Made by a program: the position numbers and the translations under genes
Assembly: GCA_905233335.1 (NCBI GenBank)
Contig: CAJOED010000017.1
Coordinates: 1-12,188 of the forward strand
Direction of reading: 5' to 3'
Source: an uncultured Synergistales bacterium
Lineage (GTDB): Bacteria > Synergistota > Synergistia > Synergistales > Aminobacteriaceae
DNA length: 12,188 nucleotides
Shown: positions 7,514-12,188 of the stretch, piece after piece
How positions within the stretch are numbered: the first letter of the stretch is position 1
Layout: the number at the start of each line of letters is the position of its first letter
Notes under the pieces: generated by a model
Told to the model about the DNA's origin: nothing
Database searches by the model: none
The model's input: only the letters and a program-made list of their open reading frames with translations

Positions 7514-9387
7514 GCGAAAAAATTACCAGCATAGACGAACTTAACACTCTGCGCGAAAAATATCACGAGGCAGTCAAGAAGGAAGACGTGAGAATTTTGG
7601 TGTGCGCGGGGACTGGCTGTCAGGCTAGCGGCTCCCTGAAAGTTTGGGAGAAAATGAGCGAACTTGCCAAAGACACAAACATCACTGTAGAGTTCGCAAC
7701 ACACGTAAAACATCCTCATGTGCACAAGTCCGGCTGTTTGGGATTCTGTGAACAGGGGCCGTTAGTACGCATTGAGCCTCTAGGTGTGCTCTACACGAAA
7801 GTACACCCTGAAGACTGCGAAGAGATTTTTGATGTTACTGTGAAGCGCGGGGAAATTGTGAACAGACTTCTCTACAAGAACAAAATCACCGGCGAAGAAT
7901 GCTACAACCAGGACGAAATACCCTTCTACAAGGGACAGACGCGCGTGGTGCTGAAGACTTGCGGAACGATTGACCCGGAGAGCATAGATGAGGCAATTTC
8001 TGCGGGAGAGTATCAGGCACTCGCTAAGGCACTGTTCACGATGACACCCGATGAGGTGATTAAGACCGTTCTCGACAGCAAATTACGCGGCAGGGGCGGC
8101 GGTGGATTTATCGCGGGCAAAAAGTGGCAGCAGGTTGCAGGACAGCCGGAGAAAATACGCTACGTGGTGTGCAACGGCGACGAGGGAGACCCCGGTGCGT
8201 TCATGGACTGCTCGATAATGGAGGGAGATCCGCACCGAATGATAGAAGGCATGATTATTGCGGCTTATGCTGTCGGTGCTCAGGAAGGCTACATCTATGT
8301 ACGTGCCGAATATCCCCTCGCGGTGAAACGTCTCACTCTCGCAATACAGCAGGCAACAGAACGAGGCTTGCTCGGCGATAACATTTTGGGTTCGGGCTTC
8401 TCGTTCAAGCTCAACATCAACAGGGGAGCAGGTGCTTTTGTTTGCGGTGAAGGAAGCGCGCTCACTGCATCAATCGAGGGCAAACGTGGAATGCCCCGCG
8501 TCAAACCTCCGCGAACTGTCGAGCAGGGACTATTCGCGAAACCTACCGTCCTCAACAACGTAGAAACTTACGCCAACGTACCGCAGATTATTCTTGACGG
8601 TGCTGAATGGTACAGGAGCATAGGCACGGAGAACAGCCCAGGCACAAAGACATTCGCACTTACGGGCGCAGTGAGAAATACCGGGCTTGTTGAAGTTCCG
8701 TTCGGGATTACTCCGCGAAAAATCATTTTCGACATCGGCGGCGGCATAAGGGACGACAGAAAGTTCAAGGCGGTGCAAATCGGCGGGCCTTCAGGAGGAT
8801 GTCTGACGGAAGCACAGCTTGATGAGCCTCTTGATTTCGACAGCGTGAAGAAACTCGGCGTTATTGTCGGTTCGGGCGGACTCGTCGTAATGGACGAAAA
8901 TACATGCATGGTGGAAGTTGCTCGCTTCTTCATGGAGTTCACACACAGAGAATCATGCGGAAAGTGCGTCCCGTGCCGTGAAGGTACTCTGCGAATGCTC
9001 GAAATACTTGAACGCATCGTAGCGGGTAACGGCAGAATGGAGGACATCGACGAACTACGAAGCCTCGCCGACCTCATAATCAACACTGCACTATGCGGAC
9101 TCGGAAAGAGCGCACCCCTTCCCGTCGTGAGCACGCTAAATTCGTTCATGGACGAGTACATAGAGCACATACAGAACAAGAAATGCCCGGCTCATGTCTG
9201 CCAGAAGCTGAAACAGTACACGATAGACCCGGAAAAATGCAGGTCGTGTTCAAAGTGTGCGAGGGGCTGTCCTGTTCAGGCGATTGATGGCAAGCCAAAA
9301 GTGCCGTACGTCATCGATCAGGCCAAGTGCATAAAGTGCGGCGCGTGTATGTCGGCTTGTCCGTTCAAAGCAATTAACGTAGCGTAG
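7510..9387 (+). CDS. hydB: NuoF-like flavin and NADH-binding subunit of the [FeFe]-hydrogenase complex
   Basis: Cytoplasmic diaphorase subunit, 625 residues, matching HydB of trimeric bifurcating hydrogenases rather than the shorter complex I NuoF (about 430). Order of domains: thioredoxin-like [2Fe-2S] domain with C32, C37, C76 and C80; FMN/NAD core with RGRGGGGFIAGKKW (about 193-206), CNGDEGDPGAFMD (221-233) and GAGAFVCGEGSAL (307-319); [4Fe-4S] site ESCGKCVPCREGT (C483, C486, C489) plus C529; two C-terminal ferredoxin motifs CRSCSKCARGC (577-587) and CIKCGACMSAC (607-617). It oxidises NADH or reduces NAD+ and passes electrons to HydA and ferredoxin. The flavin loop has IA where many relatives have PT. 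A GAGGAGG site lies inside the end of hydC. Whether it truly bifurcates cannot be read from sequence alone. Confidence 0.95.
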   Translation: MSEKITSIDELNTLREKYHEAVKKEDVRILVCAGTGCQASGSLKVWEKMSELAKDTNITVEFATHVKHPHVHKSGCLGFCEQGPLVRIEPLGVLYTKVHPEDCEEIFDVTVKRGEIVNRLLYKNKITGEECYNQDEIPFYKGQTRVVLKTCGTIDPESIDEAISAGEYQALAKALFTMTPDEVIKTVLDSKLRGRGGGGFIAGKKWQQVAGQPEKIRYVVCNGDEGDPGAFMDCSIMEGDPHRMIEGMIIAAYAVGAQEGYIYVRAEYPLAVKRLTLAIQQATERGLLGDNILGSGFSFKLNINRGAGAFVCGEGSALTASIEGKRGMPRVKPPRTVEQGLFAKPTVLNNVETYANVPQIILDGAEWYRSIGTENSPGTKTFALTGAVRNTGLVEVPFGITPRKIIFDIGGGIRDDRKFKAVQIGGPSGGCLTEAQLDEPLDFDSVKKLGVIVGSGGLVVMDENTCMVEVARFFMEFTHRESCGKCVPCREGTLRMLEILERIVAGNGRMEDIDELRSLADLIINTALCGLGKSAPLPVVSTLNSFMDEYIEHIQNKKCPAHVCQKLKQYTIDPEKCRSCSKCARGCPVQAIDGKPKVPYVIDQAKCIKCGACMSACPFKAINVA

Positions 9388-9401
9388 GAGGTGCTTCAAG
9401 A

Positions 9402-11087
9402 ATGGGAAAAATGATAATTGACGGTATGCCGGTTGAGTTCACTGACGAGCAGAATATTTTGTCGGTCATACGCAAGGCAGGAATAGACCTTCCGACTCTC
9501 TGCTATCACTCTGAATTGTCGATATACGGAGCGTGCAGACTGTGCAACGTTGAGGACGACAGAGGCAGAATGTTCGCGTCATGTTCAGAACGTCCGCGCG
9601 ACGGAATGAAGATAAAAACGAGTACCCCGCGCCTTGTGCGTTATCGTCGTATGCTGATTGAGCTTATGCTTGCTTCACATCACCGGGACTGCACAACATG
9701 CGTAAAGAGCGGCGATTGTGAGTTACAGAAGCTGGCTCATCGTCTGGGCGTGAGTTCAGTTCGCTGGGGCTACAAAGAGAGGACGCACGAGAAAGACAGA
9801 AGTTCGCCGTCAATCGTGAGGGATCCCGACAAGTGCATACTTTGCGGCGACTGTGTGAGAGTGTGCGAGGGTATACAGGGAGTGAACGCGATAGATTTCG
9901 CCCACAGAGGGACGGACGCTATGGTAATTCCTGCCTTCAACAAGGAGATAGCGAAAACCGACTGTGTGAACTGCGGACAGTGCCGTGTCGTGTGTCCGAC
10001 GGGAGCAATCACCATCAACACGAACATACGCCCTGTATGGGAAGCCCTCGCGGATCCGAACGTGAAAGTTTTTGCGCAGGTTGCTCCGGCAGTGCGTGTT
10101 GCTGTGGGTCAGGCTTTCGGCGGCGCAAAGGGTGAGAACGTCATGGGCAAAATCGTAGCGGCACTACACCGGCTTGGGTTTGATGATGTCTACGATACGA
10201 CGTTCGGGGCTGACATGACGATACTTGAGGAGAGCAAAGAGTTCCTTGAGATTTTCGAGAAGGGCGGACCTTTCCCGCTGTTTACGTCGTGCTGTCCTGC
10301 TTGGGTTTCGTTCTGTGAAAAGAGGTGGCCTGAGTTCCGCAATAATATTTCTACGAGCTATTCACCGCTCCAAATGTTAGCGTCAGTGGCACGGGAATAT
10401 TACGCTGACCCGAAAAACAGTGAGGGCAAGAAAATTCTCTCTGTCGGTATCATGCCATGCACGGCCAAGAAGGCAGAAATTCTCCGTGAAGACCTCAAAC
10501 GCGACGGCAAACAGAACGTTGACTACATACTGACGACGGAAGAACTCATCACGATGATAAAGCGCGCGGGAATACGTTTTGACCTCATCGAGGGAGAAGC
10601 GGCCGATATGCCTTTCGGTATAGGTTCGGGGGGCGCAGTGATTTTCGGTAATTCCGGCGGAGTCATGGAGGCGGCATTGCGTACACTTTGCGAGGGGCCT
10701 GAACGTTCAGCGATTGAGGAGCTTCGTAACAGCGGAGTACGTGGGCCTGGTCCTTTGCGTGAGTTCACGTTCAACTACAAGGGGCACGAGATAAAGGCGG
10801 CAGTAGTGAGCGGGCTTGCGGAGGCTGATGCGTTATTGCGTCGTGTGAAGAACGGTGAGAGCTTCTACCATTTTGTTGAGGTTATGGCCTGTCGGAGGGG
10901 CTGCATCATGGGAGGCGGTCAACCTGCACATGCCGGTTACAGGACAAAGGAAGCCAGGAAGCATGGACTGTACGAATCCGACGTGAACACGCAGATAAAG
11001 AAGTCGAACGAGAACCCGACGGCGTTGGCTCTGTATGACACGCTGATACGCGGAAGAGAACACGAACTGTTACACAGCCACAGATAA
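9402..11087 (+). CDS. hydA: [FeFe]-hydrogenase catalytic subunit
   Basis: Produces or oxidises H2 at the H-cluster; cytoplasmic here, since no signal peptide is present. 561 residues. N-terminal plant-type [2Fe-2S] domain: C34, C45, C48, C61. Then the His/Cys [4Fe-4S] site H93, C97, C100, C106, and two ferredoxin clusters with C145-C148-C151-C155 and C188-C191-C194-C198. The H-cluster motifs are all present: TSCCPAW (C297, with C298 as the likely proton-relay cysteine), MPCTAKKAE (C352) and EVMACRRGCIMGGGQP (C497, C501). This is the M3 modular type; with hydC and hydB directly upstream it fits the trimeric group A3, NADH/ferredoxin-linked enzymes. It lacks the extra C-terminal [2Fe-2S] extension of the 645-residue Thermotoga HydA. 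GGAGG (9387-9391) overlaps the hydB stop, 10 bases before ATG. The operon ends in a terminator; maturases are absent from the window. Confidence 0.97.
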   Translation: MGKMIIDGMPVEFTDEQNILSVIRKAGIDLPTLCYHSELSIYGACRLCNVEDDRGRMFASCSERPRDGMKIKTSTPRLVRYRRMLIELMLASHHRDCTTCVKSGDCELQKLAHRLGVSSVRWGYKERTHEKDRSSPSIVRDPDKCILCGDCVRVCEGIQGVNAIDFAHRGTDAMVIPAFNKEIAKTDCVNCGQCRVVCPTGAITINTNIRPVWEALADPNVKVFAQVAPAVRVAVGQAFGGAKGENVMGKIVAALHRLGFDDVYDTTFGADMTILEESKEFLEIFEKGGPFPLFTSCCPAWVSFCEKRWPEFRNNISTSYSPLQMLASVAREYYADPKNSEGKKILSVGIMPCTAKKAEILREDLKRDGKQNVDYILTTEELITMIKRAGIRFDLIEGEAADMPFGIGSGGAVIFGNSGGVMEAALRTLCEGPERSAIEELRNSGVRGPGPLREFTFNYKGHEIKAAVVSGLAEADALLRRVKNGESFYHFVEVMACRRGCIMGGGQPAHAGYRTKEARKHGLYESDVNTQIKKSNENPTALALYDTLIRGREHELLHSHR

Positions 11088-11099
11088 CAGCGAACAATT

Positions 11100-11128
11100 C
11101 CCGGTCGTGAATGGCCGGGTTTTTTTTT
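11100..11128 (+). terminator. Intrinsic terminator of the hydrogenase operon
   Basis: CCCGGTC (11100-11106) and GGCCGGG (11113-11119) form a 7-pair stem (one T-G pair) with a 6-base loop, followed by nine T (11120-11128). It lies 13 bases past the hydA stop. The T run touches the stop codon of the convergent small gene; on that strand no T tract follows the stem, so it acts for hydA only. Confidence 0.9.
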
Positions 11129-11549
11129 ACTCCCACTTGCGATAAATTCCTGCCTGACGCTTGGCCTCAGCTTTCTGTGATATGTGCGTGCCGAGAACAA
11201 TATTCCCAAAACCTTTGCGGTGAAGTAACGTCTTCATTCTGTTCATGAACGGGCACGGCTGACGGTGGGCATTGTCCGAACACACGCATGACGCAAAATG
11301 TACAGCTACGTCCTCTTTGTTGATGTTTGCTTTTCGGAGTCTCATGCCGAGATTTTCGAGTTTCGGAGTGAGGAGATTCCCGCAGCACCCTCCGCATGTT
11401 ATCGTCATGTACCGCACGCCTTCAGGGTATCCCGTGAATTTTCCGGCACGTTCGTAAAAGTCATTCATGCAGAGAAACCCCGAACACCTTTTCACGACAT
11501 CTTCACACTGAATTATCACTATGAGTTCAGGAGCGTCATCAATCATCAT
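11127..11549 (-). CDS. CGGC-motif small cysteine-rich protein
   Basis: Small soluble protein of 140 residues with nine cysteines: C15, C22, C27, C52, C55, C56, C88, C90 and C99. The TCGGCC segment at 51-56 and the FASCVCSDN through QPCP segment (about 86-100) resemble the CGGC-domain family, a putative metal-binding group without an established biochemical role. No signal peptide or membrane segment. It overlaps the upstream small gene by ATGA and probably forms an operon with it. The start could be either of two adjacent ATG codons (11549 or 11546); GGGAGG is 5 or 8 bases away, so the second is equally plausible. It converges on hydA, the stop lying within the hydA terminator T run. A role in metal or redox handling is a guess from the cysteines only. 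Confidence 0.8.
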   Translation of the reverse strand: MMIDDAPELIVIIQCEDVVKRCSGFLCMNDFYERAGKFTGYPEGVRYMTITCGGCCGNLLTPKLENLGMRLRKANINKEDVAVHFASCVCSDNAHRQPCPFMNRMKTLLHRKGFGNIVLGTHISQKAEAKRQAGIYRKWE

Positions 11550-11863
11550 ATGAGCCTCCCGAGTTTGCCGACAGTATCATCATCAACGACAGCACTAATC
11601 CCGTGAGACTCGATGATGCTTTTTGCGCGTGAGTAGTCCTCTTCTTTTACGTCGACGAAATATATATCGCGGTCAATGTATCCTCCTGCACCGAAATTTC
11701 TCGGGTCAAGTTTTGAGCCGCACCCGCAGGCACAGAGGCTTTCTGATGAGTAATGACTCGCGCGGACTCCCTTTATGCCTTCTTCCTTCAGAACGTCCCG
11801 GATTTTCTGCCACGTATCTTTGTCCTTCTTCTTGAACAGCGTAACTTTTTTTGCAAACCACAT
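11546..11863 (-). CDS. Small protein with a C-x-C-x-C cluster, function unknown
   Basis: I do not recognise this 105-residue protein with certainty. It has a basic N-terminus (MWFAKKVTLFKKKDKDTW), a helical segment (about 15-30), a central cysteine cluster C44, C46, C48 in SLCACGCGSKLD, a glycine-rich turn (NFGAGGYID), and then DIYFVDVKEEDYSRAKSIIE followed by ESHGI. That C-terminal half has the strand-then-helix look of small DUF2007-like putative signalling domains, but the likeness is weak. Start chosen at ATG 11863 because GGGGG lies 10 bases upstream; an in-frame ATG at 11890 would put the ribosome site inside the gene. It overlaps the CGGC-motif gene by four bases. Three closely spaced cysteines suggest metal binding (inference). 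Confidence 0.75.
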   Translation of the reverse strand: MWFAKKVTLFKKKDKDTWQKIRDVLKEEGIKGVRASHYSSESLCACGCGSKLDPRNFGAGGYIDRDIYFVDVKEEDYSRAKSIIESHGISAVVDDDTVGKLGRLI

Positions 11864-11873
11864 TATTTTGTTT

Positions 11874-11878
11874 CCCCC
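11874..11878 (-). promoter_or_regulatory. Ribosome binding site fixing the start of the C-x-C-x-C protein
   Basis: GGGGG on the minus strand, within AAGGGGGAAA, 10 bases before ATG 11863. As at 7013-7018, a G run replaces GGAGG. Confidence 0.65.
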
Positions 11879-11892
11879 TTGATGTTTCATGA

Positions 11893-11901
11893 AGTATAGC
11901 A
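11893..11901 (-). promoter_or_regulatory. Extended -10 promoter element for the small gene pair
   Basis: Minus strand TGCTATACT: extended -10 with TATACT (11898-11893), about 30 bases before ATG 11863. The -35 region (TACGCC at 17-base spacing) is poor. The following TTCATGAAACATC shares CATGAAACA with the promoter at 6892-6900. Confidence 0.45.
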
Positions 11902-11949
11902 GAGTAACAATAAACGGCGTAAATTTTTCGCGTAAAAAACATTTTAGGC

Positions 11950-11955
11950 TATAAT
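11950..11955 (+). promoter_or_regulatory. -10 element for the pyrophosphatase gene
   Basis: A perfect TATAAT in GGCTATAATTGAC, 45 bases before ATG 12001. No good -35 is seen at 16-18 bases (TTCGCG at 17). The region between this and the divergent promoter at 11893-11901 holds the near-palindrome TTTTTCGCGTAAAAA (11924-11938). Confidence 0.5.
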
Positions 11956-12000
11956 TGACAAATCAAAATTTTTTACATTCACAGGGAGGTAATTTATTTC

Positions 12001-12188
12001 ATGTGGCTTTTCTTAGTATTCATTACTCTGGTTTTCGGAGTACTGGCCGGCCTCTATGCTTGGACGGTCTATCAGAAGCTCGAAGAGAGTCAGATCGGAC
12101 ATCCCCGCGTGGCTGAACTCTCAGAAATTATCCACAAGGGCGCAATGGCTTTCCTCAAAAAAGAATATTCCTGGCTCGCACCCTTCGT
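12001..12188 (+). CDS. hppA: Membrane-bound ion-translocating pyrophosphatase (N-terminus only)
   Basis: Integral membrane enzyme that hydrolyses pyrophosphate and pumps H+ and/or Na+. Only the first 62 of an expected 650-700 or more residues are in the window. The N-terminal membrane helix (MWLFLVFITLVFGVLAGLYA) is followed by a cytoplasmic loop and IIHKGAMAFLKKEYSWLAPF, which matches the family's conserved I-x3-GAxAFLxxEY-x2-L-x2-F pattern before the second helix. GGGAGG (11984-11989) lies 11 bases before the ATG. The catalytic and coupling-ion residues lie beyond the edge, so H+ versus Na+ specificity cannot be judged. In a fermentative cell it would recover energy from pyrophosphate (known for the family). 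Confidence 0.88.
   Translation, partial: MWLFLVFITLVFGVLAGLYAWTVYQKLEESQIGHPRVAELSEIIHKGAMAFLKKEYSWLAPF

Noticed and set aside
8568..9179. 203-codon minus-strand frame inside hydB
   Set aside because: Low-complexity Ser/Pro-rich shadow of the HydB coding strand, without a ribosome site.
11100..11128. hydA terminator as bidirectional
   Set aside because: The minus strand has no T run after the stem, and the small gene's stop codon lies on the other side within the T tract.
6845..12012. Three proteins starting Met-Trp, two with ATTTCATGTGG at the start
   Set aside because: The families are unrelated and the shared bases are few; probably coincidence.
1..12188. CRISPR arrays, tRNA genes, insertion sequences or phage genes
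   Set aside because: No regular repeat-spacer pattern, cloverleaf, transposase or terminal inverted repeats were seen.

Overview
The window reads as a chromosomal stretch from an anaerobic, fermentative bacterium. The evidence is an oxygen-sensitive [FeFe]-hydrogenase of the trimeric HydABC type, a bifunctional AdhE, a second iron-type alcohol dehydrogenase, an NhaC-type antiporter and the start of a membrane pyrophosphatase. Strong GGAGG-type ribosome sites, AT-rich spacers, moderate GC in the genes and three TTG starts fit a Clostridia- or Synergistota-like gut or rumen anaerobe. That placement is an impression from protein style, not something the sequence proves. I see no tRNA, rRNA, insertion sequence, CRISPR array or phage gene.

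Layout: (1) 1-1437, minus: an NhaC-family Na+/H+ antiporter, cut by the left edge. (2) 1438-1842: a 405-bp divergent control region. (3) 1843-2763, plus: a LysR-type regulator. (4) 2961-5576, plus: adhE, ending at a probably bidirectional terminator shared with the convergent gene. (5) 5644-6855, minus: an iron-containing alcohol dehydrogenase. (6) 6856-7027: a divergent control region. (7) 7028-11087, plus: a tight three-gene operon for a NuoE-like subunit (HydC), a NuoF-like subunit (HydB) and the [FeFe]-hydrogenase catalytic subunit (HydA), ending in a clear intrinsic terminator. (8) 11127-11863, minus: an overlapping pair of small cysteine-containing proteins, one with a CGGC-type motif and one unrecognised with a C-x-C-x-C cluster. 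(9) 11864-12000: a divergent promoter region. (10) 12001-12188, plus: the start of a membrane-bound ion-pumping pyrophosphatase, cut by the right edge.

How the genes may work together (inference): AdhE reduces acetyl-CoA to ethanol and reoxidises NADH. HydABC-type complexes couple NADH and ferredoxin to H2. The window therefore puts two electron sinks, ethanol and H2, side by side. The second alcohol dehydrogenase could reduce another aldehyde. The antiporter and pyrophosphatase handle Na+/H+ gradients. The LysR regulator sits between nhaC and adhE and could control either. No hydrogenase maturation genes (hydE, hydF, hydG) are present, so they must lie elsewhere. Most genes here are well-known families. 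The least explained parts are the small cysteine-rich gene pair next to hydA and the promoter elements that recur in distant spacers.
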